From positions 186,001 to 250,000 of the forward strand of contig NZ_JAAQWN010000006.1 in the NCBI RefSeq assembly GCF_012985465.1: a DNA stretch of 64,000 bases, read 5' to 3'. Shown piece by piece: positions 8,712 through 17,397 of this stretch. How positions within the stretch are numbered: position 1 is the first letter of the stretch; each line of letters begins with the position of its first letter. This DNA is from Pseudomonas sp. WS 5079 (GTDB lineage Bacteria; Pseudomonadota; Gammaproteobacteria; Pseudomonadales; Pseudomonadaceae). Position numbers and translations under genes: made by a program. The notes under the pieces were generated by a model. It saw only the letters and a list, made by a program, of their open reading frames with translations, ran no database searches and was not told the DNA's origin.

Positions 8712-9941
8712 ATGCAAATCTACAAAGTCGGTGGAGCGGTACGTGATCGCTTGCTCGGCATCCCCGTTACCGATATCGACCGGGTCGTAGTAGGCGCCAC
8801 CACCGAAGAAATGCTCGCCCTGGGCTATCGCCCAGTGGGCTCTGACTTTCCGGTGTTCCTAGACCCAAAAAACAACGATGAGTACGCCCTCGCCCGCACC
8901 GAACGCAAAAGCGGTCGGGGTTATGGCGGCTTTGTGTTTCATGCCAGCCCCGAAGTCACCCTCGAACAAGACCTGATCCGCCGCGATCTGACTATCAACG
9001 CGATCGCCGAAGACGACGACGGCAACCTGACCGATCCGTACAACGGCCAGCGCGACCTGCAAGCCAGGGTACTGCGTCACGTTTCCCCGGCGTTCGCCGA
9101 AGATCCCCTGCGCGTACTGCGGGTCGCGCGGTTTGCCGCACGTTATGCCGGTCTCGGTTTCACTATCGCCCCCGAAACCCTGGAATTGATGCGTCAGCTC
9201 AGCGACTCCGGCGAACTGGAAGCCCTGACGCCGGAACGCAGCTGGAAGGAAATTTCCCGGGCCCTGATGGAAGATCAGCCACAGGTGTTTATCCAGGTGC
9301 TGCGCGACTGCCATGCCCTGAAAACCCTGCTACCGGAAGTGGATGCCCTGTTCGGTGTACCCCAACCCGAAGCTCATCACCCTGAGATAGATACAGGCAT
9401 CCACACCCTGAGCGTGCTGCAACAGGCGGCCCTCCACGCACAACCCTTGACCGTGCGCTGGGCCTGCCTGCTGCATGACCTGGGCAAGGGCCTGACACCT
9501 GTGGATAAGTTGCCCCGGCATATTGCCCACGAGCAGCGGGGCCTGAAGCTGATCAAAGCCGTCAATGAGCGCTTCAAAGTGCCCAAGGATTGCCAGGAAT
9601 TGGCGCTACTGGTCGGCGAGTATCACACCCATGGTCATCGGGCACTGGAGCTGAAGGCCTCGACCCTGCTGGAGTTGCTGCAGAGCTTTGACGTATTCCG
9701 TCGGCCACAGCGCTTTGAAGAATTTGTCGTCGCCTGCGAAATGGATGCACGAGGTCGCAAGGGCCTTGAGCAGCGAAGTTATCCACAGGCGGAGTATTTG
9801 CGTCGCGCCGCGCAGGTGGCGCGGGCCGTGGCAGTGGCGCCGCTACTGGAGAAAGGTTTCAAGGGCCCGGAGCTGGGCGAGGCGCTCAAGTGTGAACGGC
9901 TCAAGGCTCTGAAAGCCTACAAGGACCAACACTCACTGTAG
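8712..9941 (+). CDS. cca: Multifunctional CCA tRNA nucleotidyltransferase / phosphohydrolase
   Basis: Adds or repairs the 3' CCA of tRNAs. The N-terminal class-II nucleotidyltransferase domain shows GGAVRDRLLG and DIDRVVVG, then the RRDLTINAIA and NGQRDLQ signatures. A C-terminal HD domain (LLHDLGKG, about residue 258) gives phosphatase and phosphodiesterase activities as in E. coli, where the enzyme has 412 residues; here 409. The ATG is fixed by GGAGG eight bases upstream, itself buried in a terminator-like stem. It converges with folK. Confidence 0.97.
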   Translation: MQIYKVGGAVRDRLLGIPVTDIDRVVVGATTEEMLALGYRPVGSDFPVFLDPKNNDEYALARTERKSGRGYGGFVFHASPEVTLEQDLIRRDLTINAIAEDDDGNLTDPYNGQRDLQARVLRHVSPAFAEDPLRVLRVARFAARYAGLGFTIAPETLELMRQLSDSGELEALTPERSWKEISRALMEDQPQVFIQVLRDCHALKTLLPEVDALFGVPQPEAHHPEIDTGIHTLSVLQQAALHAQPLTVRWACLLHDLGKGLTPVDKLPRHIAHEQRGLKLIKAVNERFKVPKDCQELALLVGEYHTHGHRALELKASTLLELLQSFDVFRRPQRFEEFVVACEMDARGRKGLEQRSYPQAEYLRRAAQVARAVAVAPLLEKGFKGPELGEALKCERLKALKAYKDQHSL

Positions 9942-9967
9942 GCGCTGGCGAGCCGGCTTCTACAGGT
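9938..9967. repeat. REP-like inverted repeat between convergent cca and folK
   Basis: CTGTAG and CTACAG flank a GGCGAGCCGGCTT core resembling the pseudomonad REP unit. It spans the end of cca and the 18-base gap to folK. It may serve as a bidirectional terminator, although no T-run follows. Confidence 0.5.
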
Positions 9968-10472
9968 CTGGGGTGAGTGGTCGGCCACGCCATTCGAAGG
10001 CAACCGGTGCCAGTACCTGGTCGATTTGTGCATCCCGCCACAGCGCGGCAAATGTCTTGCCGACTTCAGGGTGCACACGTTCCGGCGCCATCAACGACAG
10101 CGGCCACAACACAAAGGCGTTTTTCAGGATTTCTGCCCGCGGCAACACCAACCCATCAAAATTACCGCTCAGGTCGCCATACAGCAGCACATCAATATCC
10201 AGGGGCAAACCCTTGCGATCCGGCGCATAGCGGCCATTGTCGGCCTCGATGGACTTCAGCCGGCGATCCAGTTCCATCAACGGCAAATCGGTGTACGCCG
10301 ATACCACCAGGTTGAAGAACGGCCCGCTCTTGATCCCCACCGGCTGACTTTCGAATACGGCAGAACAGCGCATATCGGTCAAAAAGCCATCCAACGCCTC
10401 AAGACCCGCCTGCAAACGGGCCTCGCGCTCGATATTGCTGCCAAGACCAAGGTAAACCTGAGTTAGCGACAT
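9960..10472 (-). CDS. folK: 2-amino-4-hydroxy-6-hydroxymethyldihydropteridine pyrophosphokinase FolK
   Basis: Transfers pyrophosphate from ATP to 6-hydroxymethyl-7,8-dihydropterin in folate synthesis. The 170 residues begin with YLGLGSNIE and contain the signature PLDIDVLLYGD near residue 90. The start overlaps the end of folB by ten bases, so FolB and FolK, consecutive enzymes of the pathway, are co-translated. The C-terminus is about ten residues longer than in E. coli but otherwise ordinary. Confidence 0.96.
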   Translation of the reverse strand: MSLTQVYLGLGSNIEREARLQAGLEALDGFLTDMRCSAVFESQPVGIKSGPFFNLVVSAYTDLPLMELDRRLKSIEADNGRYAPDRKGLPLDIDVLLYGDLSGNFDGLVLPRAEILKNAFVLWPLSLMAPERVHPEVGKTFAALWRDAQIDQVLAPVAFEWRGRPLTPDL

Positions 10473-10816
10473 CCGCGCTCGATCTCCACGCCCACGCCCT
10501 TGGCGGCCGGGACGGCACCGGGCTTGGTCAACTTGAGGTGCAGCCAGGGGATTTGGAATTCTTCCATCAAGACCTGCGCCAGGCGCTCGGCAAACGTTTC
10601 CACCAGCTGGAATTGCGCCTGCGCGGCAAAGGCCTGGATGCGCGTGGAAACACTGGCGTAGTCGAGGGCCAGGGTCAGGTCATCACCGGCTGCGGCCGGG
10701 CGATTGTCCCAGGCGAAACTCAGGTCCAGGCGCAGGCATTGACGGATACCTCGCTCCCAGTCGTAGGCCCCGATCACGGTGTCGACTTCCAGGCCTTCGA
10801 TAAACACTCTGTCCAA
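10463..10816 (-). CDS. folB: Dihydroneopterin aldolase FolB
   Basis: Converts 7,8-dihydroneopterin to 6-hydroxymethyl-dihydropterin and glycolaldehyde. The protein has 117 residues, with the family's DRVFIEGLEVDTVIGAYDWE start, the catalytic-site E in QLVETFAER and a C-terminal LTKPGAVP. I assign a TTG start at 10816 because a GGAGAAG site precedes it at proper spacing and the family begins at this point; the upstream ATG at 10840 would add eight unrelated residues (MSCCGEEC). plsY is divergent. Confidence 0.93.
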   Translation of the reverse strand: MDRVFIEGLEVDTVIGAYDWERGIRQCLRLDLSFAWDNRPAAAGDDLTLALDYASVSTRIQAFAAQAQFQLVETFAERLAQVLMEEFQIPWLHLKLTKPGAVPAAKGVGVEIERGCR

Positions 10817-10890
10817 GCACTCTTCTCCACAGCACGACAAGGGCGCAATGCCCCGTTAGAATCAAGGCGTCCTCGCCCGGAATAGTTAGC

Positions 10891-11460
10891 ATGTCTTGGT
10901 TACTGGCGACCCTCGCCTACCTGCTCGGCTCGCTGTCCTTTGCCATCTTGCTCAGCCGCCTGACGGGAAATCCCGACCCGCGAATGAGTGGCTCGGGCAA
11001 TGCCGGCGCCACCAATATGTTGCGCCTGGCCGGCAAAAAGCTCGCCGTACTGACGTTGTTCGGCGACGTATGCAAAGGCCTGTTGCCCGTGCTGATCGCC
11101 GACCTCGCCGGCCTCTCCCTGCAACAACAAGCCTGGATCGGCGTGTGTGCCGTGCTCGGCCATCTGTTCCCGCTGTACTTTCGCTTTCGCGGTGGCAAGG
11201 GCGTCGCGACGGCCGCCGGCATGCTACTGGGGATCTACCCTCCAGCGGCGCTGCTGGCCATTGCCGCCTGGCTGCTGACGTTCTACCTGACCCGCACCAG
11301 CTCCCTCGCCGCATTGATCGCCACCCCCCTGACCCTGCCATTGCTGGCCTGGCAGGAGCCGGCTGCCCTGCTGCCGATGAGCGTACTCACCCTGCTGATT
11401 GTATGGCGCCATCGCGGCAATTTACGCGACCTGTTTGCCGGGCGCGAACGGCATTTTTAA
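10891..11460 (+). CDS. plsY: Glycerol-3-phosphate acyltransferase PlsY
   Basis: Integral inner-membrane enzyme that acylates glycerol-3-phosphate with acyl-phosphate made by PlsX, the first step of phospholipid synthesis. The 189 residues hold about five hydrophobic spans and the three cytoplasmic motifs: SGSGNAGATN (about 31-40), FRGGKGVAT (about 98-106) and a third near the C-terminus. It is divergent from folB with a 74-base gap and convergent with tsaD. Confidence 0.96.
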   Translation: MSWLLATLAYLLGSLSFAILLSRLTGNPDPRMSGSGNAGATNMLRLAGKKLAVLTLFGDVCKGLLPVLIADLAGLSLQQQAWIGVCAVLGHLFPLYFRFRGGKGVATAAGMLLGIYPPAALLAIAAWLLTFYLTRTSSLAALIATPLTLPLLAWQEPAALLPMSVLTLLIVWRHRGNLRDLFAGRERHF

Positions 11461-11493
11461 ATACGCCCGGTGAACCCGACTCATGTTCGTCGA

Positions 11494-12519
11494 TCACAAC
11501 GGCGGCAGTTGCTCCATCGGCCAACGCGCCTGCACGCTGATGGCCAGGCTCTCATGCTGGCCCGCCTGCAAGCGCTGGCAACCGGCGAAGGCGATCATCG
11601 CGCCGTTATCGGTGCAGAACTCAGGGCGCGCGTAAAACACATCGCCCTTGAGGTCGCCGAGCATTTTTTCCAGTGACAAACGCAATGCCTTGTTCGCGCT
11701 GACGCCTCCAGCGATGACCAGGCGCTTCATGCCGGCCTGCTTCAGGGCACGCTTGCACTTGATGGTCAAAGTCTCCACCACCGCCTGCTGGAACGCCAGA
11801 GAGATGTCGCAACGGGCTTGCTCGCTGTCGTCCCCGGCGCTGACGCTTTGCTGCCAGGTGTTCAAGGCGAAGGTTTTCAAGCCACTGAAGCTGAACATCA
11901 GGCCTGGGCGATCACACATCGGACGCGGGAAGGTATAGCGCCCCGCCACGCCTTTTTCCGCCAGGCGCGCGATTTCCGGACCACCGGGATAATTGAGGCC
12001 CATCATCTTGGCGGTCTTGTCGAAAGCTTCACCGGCGGCATCGTCCAGGGTCTCCCCCAGAAGCGTGTACTGGCCGATTGCATCGACTTGAACCAGCTGC
12101 GTATGGCCACCGGAAACCAACAAAGCGACGAACGGGAACCCAGGAGGGTTTTCTTCCAGCATCGGCGCCAGTAAATGGCCTTCCATATGGTGCACGCCAA
12201 GGGCTGGAATACCCCAGGCAAACGCCAGCGCCTGGGCGCAGGAAGCCCCAACCAGCAGGGCCCCGACCAATCCAGGGCCGGCGGTATAAGCGATGGCATC
12301 GATCTCGGTGGCGACGCAGTCGGCCTCGTCCAGCACCTGTCGAATCAATGGCAGCATGCGTTTGACGTGATCACGGCTAGCGAGCTCCGGCACCACCCCG
12401 CCATAGGCCCGATGCAGATCGATCTGACTGAACAGCGCATCGGCCAAAAGCCCGCGTTCACTGTCGTAAAGCGCGACGCCGGTCTCGTCGCAGGAGGTTT
12501 CTAAGCCCAGTACTAACAT
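11494..12519 (-). CDS. tsaD: tRNA N6-adenosine threonylcarbamoyltransferase TsaD
   Basis: Catalytic subunit of the complex that forms t6A37 on ANN-decoding tRNAs, working with TsaB, TsaE and TsaC. The 341-residue ASKHA-fold protein begins MLVLGLETSCDETG, has the iron-binding HMEGHLLAP motif (about residues 111-115) and FPFVALLVSGGHTQL. It is divergent from rpsU, the same arrangement as in E. coli. Confidence 0.97.
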   Translation of the reverse strand: MLVLGLETSCDETGVALYDSERGLLADALFSQIDLHRAYGGVVPELASRDHVKRMLPLIRQVLDEADCVATEIDAIAYTAGPGLVGALLVGASCAQALAFAWGIPALGVHHMEGHLLAPMLEENPPGFPFVALLVSGGHTQLVQVDAIGQYTLLGETLDDAAGEAFDKTAKMMGLNYPGGPEIARLAEKGVAGRYTFPRPMCDRPGLMFSFSGLKTFALNTWQQSVSAGDDSEQARCDISLAFQQAVVETLTIKCKRALKQAGMKRLVIAGGVSANKALRLSLEKMLGDLKGDVFYARPEFCTDNGAMIAFAGCQRLQAGQHESLAISVQARWPMEQLPPL

Positions 12520-12722
12520 GGGTTTGCGCCTTGTAGAGGCTGAATTCGAAGGCGCGCATAATAGTCGCCACGTCCCCTCCCGACTAGCGGTTTTCGATCA
12601 GAGGCTTTGCATTCCGGGCAATGAGGGGTTAACATCCGCAACCCTTAAAAACCGACGACCTCAGCCGCGAATTTTTTGCGACGAGAACGTTGATTCCCGG
12701 TAATGAAAGAAGGTAGCTCTGG

Positions 12723-12938
12723 ATGCCAGCCGTCAAAGTAAAAGAGAACGAACCCTTCGACGTAGCTCTGCGTCGTTTCAAGCGCTCCTGCGAAAAAGCC
12801 GGTGTTCTGGCTGAAGTTCGTAGCCGCGAATTTTATGAGAAGCCAACTTCTGAGCGTAAGCGTAAAGCAGCAGCCGCTGTTAAGCGTCACGCCAAGAAAG
12901 TTCAGCGCGAACAGCGCCGCGCCGTTCGTCTGTACTAA
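12723..12938 (+). CDS. rpsU: 30S ribosomal protein S21
   Basis: A 71-residue basic small-subunit protein near the anti-Shine-Dalgarno region of 16S rRNA. The sequence [21 protein letters not shown] is diagnostic and the C-terminus is arginine/lysine-rich. GAAGG precedes the ATG. It is the first gene of the macromolecular synthesis operon; a strong hairpin follows and separates its expression from dnaG. Codon use is richer in CGT and GTT than in its neighbours, as expected for a highly expressed gene. Confidence 0.98.
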
Positions 12939-13384
12939 TACACAGACGTTCGTAGCAAGCTTCTGCCAAGCCCGGCCCTCAGCCGGGCTGCTGGCATTTG
13001 CGGATATCGCTTGATGCTTCACCGTCGACGCCGCACATGCGACCGAGACAAAGCTTCACACGTCAGGACTGGCTCTTTTGCCAGCGGTGCACGTCTCTTC
13101 TGACGAGCCTATCAAGGCTACTGACGAGCACACCCATTTTCCAAGCAGGCGATCAATAGGTCGACTGTGCCCCACGATGAGCTTCCGAGGCCGCCATTGG
13201 CCGTGACCGGACTCCAGGGCAACGCTTTCAAACACGTCGAAGACTGATTGGAACTAACGTCAGTGAACGTTCGACAGATACACTTCCTGGCAGCCCAAGC
13301 AGACAATCGATGATCAAGCCGCCGCCATGCGCGTCTTGAGTGCGTCACGGGCCCTCATTTACACGCAGTGATGACGAGAACGCC
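12939..13384 (+). other. Long rpsU-dnaG spacer
   Basis: The 446 bases contain the post-rpsU hairpin at 12964-12999. No convincing gene is present; a 76-codon minus-strand frame at 13118-13348 has no ribosome site or family look. The ATG used for dnaG lies right after the spacer. Any internal dnaG/rpoD promoter here is not obvious by eye. Confidence 0.6.
12964..12999 (+). terminator. Hairpin after rpsU (probable partial terminator or processing site)
   Basis: AGCCCGGC and GCCGGGCT pair around a CCTCA loop, extended by TGCCA/TGGCA. The following T-run is weak (TTTG). In E. coli a terminator in the same place lets a fraction of transcripts reach dnaG; the same job is likely here. Confidence 0.6.
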
Positions 13385-15355
13385 ATGGCCGGGCTAATTC
13401 CCCAGAGCTTTATTGACGACCTTCTGAACCGCACCGACATCGTCGATGTTGTCAGCTCGCGCGTGCAAATGAAAAAGGCTGGCAAGAACTACACCGCCTG
13501 CTGCCCGTTCCATAAAGAAAAGACCCCATCGTTCAGCGTCAGCCCCGACAAGCAGTTCTACTACTGCTTCGGCTGCGGCGCCGGCGGCAATGCCCTCGGC
13601 TTTATCATGGACCACGACAACCTGGACTTCCCCCAGGCCGTCGAGGAACTGGCTAAAGCCGCTGGCATGGAAATCCCCCGCGAAGAAAGTGGCCGGCCGC
13701 ACAAACCGCGCCAGCCTACCGACTCGCCGCTGTACCCACTGCTCACCGCCGCCGCCGAGTTCTACCGCCAGGCCCTGAAAAGCCACCCACAGCGCAAAGC
13801 CGCCGTGAACTACCTCAAGGGCCGCGGCCTGACCGGGGAAATCGCCCGCGACTTCGGCCTGGGCTTCGCCCCGCCTGGCTGGGACAACCTGTACAAGCAC
13901 CTGAGCAGCGACACCCTGCAGCAAAAGGCCATGATCGACGCCGGCCTGCTAGTGGAAAACGCCGAGACCGGCAAGCGCTATGATCGCTTTCGCGATCGAG
14001 TGATGTTCCCGATCCGCGACAGCCGTGGCCGCATCATCGCCTTCGGCGGACGGGTACTCGGTGACGACAAGCCCAAATACCTCAACTCCCCGGAAACCCC
14101 GGTGTTTCACAAGGGCCAGGAACTCTACGGCCTGTTTGAAGCGCGCAAGAACAACCGCAACCTCGATGAAATCATCGTGGTTGAAGGCTACATGGACGTT
14201 ATCGCCCTGGCCCAGCAAGGCCTGCGCAATGCCGTGGCAACCCTCGGCACCGCCACCAGCGAAGAGCACATGAAGCGCCTGTTTCGCGTGGTGCCCAGCG
14301 TGCTGTTCTGTTTCGACGGCGACCAGGCCGGACGCAATGCGGCCTGGCGCGCCCTCGAAGCCACCCTCTCGAGCCTGCAGGATGGGCGCCGCGCGCGCTT
14401 TCTGTTCCTGCCCGAAGGCGAAGACCCGGATACCCTGGTGCGCTCCGAAGGTACCGATGCGTTTCGCGCGCGCATCCACCAGCACGCACAACCGCTGGCC
14501 GATTATTTTTTCCAGCAATTGACCGAAGAAGCCGACCCGCGCTCCCTCGAAGGCAAGGCCCATATGGCTACCCTCGCGGCACCGCTGATCGACAAGGTCC
14601 CCGGCGCCAACCTCAAGGCCCTGATGCGCCAGCGCCTGCTGGAGATCACCGGCCTGAGCGGCGAGGCGGTCAGCCAGCTGGTGCACAGCGCGCCCCAGGA
14701 GGCGCCACCAGCCTACGACCCGGGCTTCGGCTACGACGCCATGCCGGACTACGCTGACTTTCACCAGCCTCAAGAGCCCTTTGTGCCTCAACAGGACTGG
14801 ACGCCGAAGAAACCCGGCGCCGGCGGCAAGAAATGGGACAAGAAACCCTGGAGCAAAAACGGCAAGCATGGCGACCGCGACGAGGCTTACGCCCCGCGGA
14901 CACCGGTGGCCGTAGAAGCGCCGACGCTGATTGCCCTGCGCACCCTGATCCACCACCCGCAATTGGCGGGCCGAGTGGAAAGCGCCGAACATTTTTCCAA
15001 CGAGAGCAACACCTACGCCCAGGTGCTGATTGCCCTGATCGAGGCCGTACAAAAAAATCCTAAGCTAAACTCAATCCAGCTGATGGCCCGCTGGCACGGC
15101 ACAGAGCAAGGACGTCTTTTGAAAGCACTCGCAGAAAAGGAGTGGTTAATTGACGGCGATAACCTTGAACAACAGTTTTTAGACACCATTACTAGGTTAT
15201 CCGCGGGTCAGCACACGCAGACCCTCGACGAACTTATCAAGAAAGCAAGGCAGCCAGGATTGTCGGCTGAAGAGCAAATTCAGATAGCAAAGCAGATGCG
15301 CGACCTCTTAAAACAGAATGTTTCCGCATCAAACCCGACCTCAGCTGGCGTGTGA
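13385..15355 (+). CDS. dnaG: DNA primase DnaG
   Basis: Makes RNA primers at the replication fork in association with DnaB. The 656 residues show an N-terminal CHC2 zinc domain (CPFH near residue 40, CFGCG near 60), a catalytic core with the TOPRIM motifs VVEGYMDV and FDGDQAG, a proline/glycine/lysine-rich linker around 480-510 and a C-terminal DnaB-binding domain. I chose the ATG at 13385 (MAGLIPQSFIDDLL), the family start, over upstream in-frame codons. Second gene of rpsU-dnaG-rpoD. Confidence 0.97.
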   Translation: MAGLIPQSFIDDLLNRTDIVDVVSSRVQMKKAGKNYTACCPFHKEKTPSFSVSPDKQFYYCFGCGAGGNALGFIMDHDNLDFPQAVEELAKAAGMEIPREESGRPHKPRQPTDSPLYPLLTAAAEFYRQALKSHPQRKAAVNYLKGRGLTGEIARDFGLGFAPPGWDNLYKHLSSDTLQQKAMIDAGLLVENAETGKRYDRFRDRVMFPIRDSRGRIIAFGGRVLGDDKPKYLNSPETPVFHKGQELYGLFEARKNNRNLDEIIVVEGYMDVIALAQQGLRNAVATLGTATSEEHMKRLFRVVPSVLFCFDGDQAGRNAAWRALEATLSSLQDGRRARFLFLPEGEDPDTLVRSEGTDAFRARIHQHAQPLADYFFQQLTEEADPRSLEGKAHMATLAAPLIDKVPGANLKALMRQRLLEITGLSGEAVSQLVHSAPQEAPPAYDPGFGYDAMPDYADFHQPQEPFVPQQDWTPKKPGAGGKKWDKKPWSKNGKHGDRDEAYAPRTPVAVEAPTLIALRTLIHHPQLAGRVESAEHFSNESNTYAQVLIALIEAVQKNPKLNSIQLMARWHGTEQGRLLKALAEKEWLIDGDNLEQQFLDTITRLSAGQHTQTLDELIKKARQPGLSAEEQIQIAKQMRDLLKQNVSASNPTSAGV

Positions 15356-15369
15356 GGTCATAGCTCGGG

Positions 15370-15375
15370 TATAAT
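15370..15375 (+). promoter_or_regulatory. Candidate rpoD promoter -10 (TATAAT)
   Basis: A perfect TATAAT lies 47 bases before the rpoD ATG in the dnaG-rpoD gap. The -35 region is poor (around 15347-15352), so it may need an activator or another sigma factor. An inverted repeat GACCTC/GAGGTC (15337-15359) straddles the dnaG stop just upstream. Confidence 0.45.
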
Positions 15376-15422
15376 CCTCGGCTTGTTTTTTGCCCGCCAA
15401 GACCTTCAGTGGATAGGGTGTT

Positions 15423-17273
15423 ATGTCCGGAAAAGCGCAACAGCAGTCTCGTATCAAAGAGTTGATCGTCCTTGGTCGTGAGCAGGGTTACCTGACTTAC
15501 GCGGAGGTCAACGACCACCTGCCGGAGGATATTTCAGATCCGGAACAGGTGGAAGACATCATCCGCATGATTAACGACATGGGGATCAACGTATTCGAAG
15601 CTGCGCCAGATAAGGATTCTCTTATGCTGGCGGACGCCGATACCGACGAGGCCGCCGCTGAAGAAGCTGCTGCCGCGCTGGCTGCAGTGGAGACCGATAT
15701 CGGTCGCACCACCGACCCTGTGCGCATGTATATGCGTGAAATGGGTACGGTTGAGCTGCTGACACGCGAAGGCGAAATCGAAATCGCCAAGCGTATCGAA
15801 GAGGGCATCCGCGAAGTGATGGGCGCAATTGCGCACTTCCCCGGCACGGTTGACCACATTCTCTCCGAGTACACCCGCGTTACCACCGAAGGTGGCCGCC
15901 TGTCCGACGTCCTGAGCGGTTATATCGACCCGGACGATGGCATTACGCCGCCTGCTGCCGAAATACCGCCGCCTGTCGACCCGAAAGCCGTGAAAGCGGA
16001 CGACGAAACCGACGACGACGAGGCTGAAGCCAGCACCGACGACGAAGAAGAAGTCGAAAGCGGCCCGGATCCGATCATCGCAGCCCAGCGCTTTGGCGCG
16101 GTCTCCGACCAGATGGAACTGGCGCGCAAGGCCCTGAAGAAGCACGGTCGTGGCAGCAAGCAGGCTACCGCCGAACTGCTGGCCCTGGCTGAGCTGTTCA
16201 TGCCGATCAAACTGGTGCCGAAGCAATTCGAAGGCCTGGTTGAGCGGGTTCGTAGCGCCCTTGAGCGTCTGCGTGCACAAGAGCGGGCGATCATGCAGCT
16301 CTGTGTCCGTGATGCGCGCATGCCGCGTGCCGACTTCCTGCGCCAGTTCCCGGGCAATGAAGTTGACGAAAGCTGGACCGACGCACTGGCCAAGGGCAAA
16401 AGCAAATACGCTGAAGCCATTGGTCGCTTCCAGGCCGACATCGTTCGTTGCCAGCAGAAGCTGACTGCATTGCAGACCGAAACCGGTCTGACGATTGCCG
16501 AGATCAAGGACATCAACCGTCGCATGTCGATCGGCGAGGCCAAGGCCCGTCGCGCGAAGAAAGAGATGGTTGAAGCGAACTTGCGTCTGGTGATCTCCAT
16601 CGCCAAGAAGTACACCAACCGTGGCTTGCAGTTCCTCGACCTGATCCAGGAAGGCAACATCGGCTTGATGAAGGCTGTGGACAAGTTCGAATACCGTCGC
16701 GGCTACAAATTCTCGACTTATGCCACCTGGTGGATCCGTCAGGCGATCACTCGCTCGATCGCCGACCAGGCCCGCACCATCCGTATTCCGGTGCACATGA
16801 TCGAGACCATCAACAAGCTCAACCGTATTTCCCGGCAGATGTTGCAGGAAATGGGTCGCGAACCGACCCCGGAAGAGCTGGGCGAACGCATGGAAATGCC
16901 TGAGGATAAAATCCGCAAGGTATTGAAGATCGCTAAAGAGCCGATCTCCATGGAAACCCCGATTGGTGATGACGAAGACTCCCATCTGGGTGACTTCATC
17001 GAAGACTCGACCATGCAGTCGCCAATCGATGTCGCCACCGTTGAGAGCCTTAAAGAAGCGACGCGCGACGTACTGTCCGGCCTCACTGCTCGTGAAGCCA
17101 AGGTACTGCGCATGCGTTTCGGCATCGACATGAATACCGACCACACCCTTGAGGAAGTCGGTAAGCAGTTTGACGTGACCCGCGAGCGGATCCGTCAGAT
17201 CGAAGCCAAGGCGCTGCGCAAGTTGCGCCACCCGACGAGAAGCGAGCATTTGCGCTCCTTCCTCGACGAGTGA
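15423..17273 (+). CDS. rpoD: RNA polymerase primary sigma factor RpoD (sigma-70)
   Basis: Housekeeping sigma factor of 616 residues. Region 1.1 is at the N-terminus, region 1.2 contains DPVRMYMREMG (about residue 98), and an acidic non-conserved insert (DDETDDDEAEAS) lies near 195. The core region 2 has RRGYKFSTYATWWIRQAI, and region 4.2 ends with the helix-turn-helix VTRERIRQIEAKALRKLR. Third gene of the macromolecular synthesis operon, followed by a strong terminator. Confidence 0.99.
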   Translation: MSGKAQQQSRIKELIVLGREQGYLTYAEVNDHLPEDISDPEQVEDIIRMINDMGINVFEAAPDKDSLMLADADTDEAAAEEAAAALAAVETDIGRTTDPVRMYMREMGTVELLTREGEIEIAKRIEEGIREVMGAIAHFPGTVDHILSEYTRVTTEGGRLSDVLSGYIDPDDGITPPAAEIPPPVDPKAVKADDETDDDEAEASTDDEEEVESGPDPIIAAQRFGAVSDQMELARKALKKHGRGSKQATAELLALAELFMPIKLVPKQFEGLVERVRSALERLRAQERAIMQLCVRDARMPRADFLRQFPGNEVDESWTDALAKGKSKYAEAIGRFQADIVRCQQKLTALQTETGLTIAEIKDINRRMSIGEAKARRAKKEMVEANLRLVISIAKKYTNRGLQFLDLIQEGNIGLMKAVDKFEYRRGYKFSTYATWWIRQAITRSIADQARTIRIPVHMIETINKLNRISRQMLQEMGREPTPEELGERMEMPEDKIRKVLKIAKEPISMETPIGDDEDSHLGDFIEDSTMQSPIDVATVESLKEATRDVLSGLTAREAKVLRMRFGIDMNTDHTLEEVGKQFDVTRERIRQIEAKALRKLRHPTRSEHLRSFLDE

Positions 17274-17277
17274 TCAC

Positions 17278-17309
17278 AAAACCCCCAGGCCCAGGCCTGG
17301 GGGTTTTGC
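17278..17309 (+). terminator. Rho-independent terminator after rpoD
   Basis: A 13-bp perfect stem AAAACCCCCAGGC / GCCTGGGGGTTTT with a four-base loop, four bases after the rpoD stop. The symmetric A and T flanks make it potentially bidirectional. Confidence 0.92.
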
Positions 17310-17397
17310 TTTGTGCAGATTAAATCCTCCCCGCTTTACCTCCCCCCGCAATGCCCGTCTACACTCGAAATATTCCCCGTGCCATAACGAGACCGTT

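Noticed and set aside
13118..13348. A 76-codon minus-strand frame in the rpsU-dnaG spacer
   Set aside because: No ribosome site and no protein-like pattern.
15534..17249. A 571-codon open frame on the minus strand opposite rpoD
   Set aside because: Shadow caused by GC-rich codon bias; no ribosome site or family similarity, and rpoD is certain.
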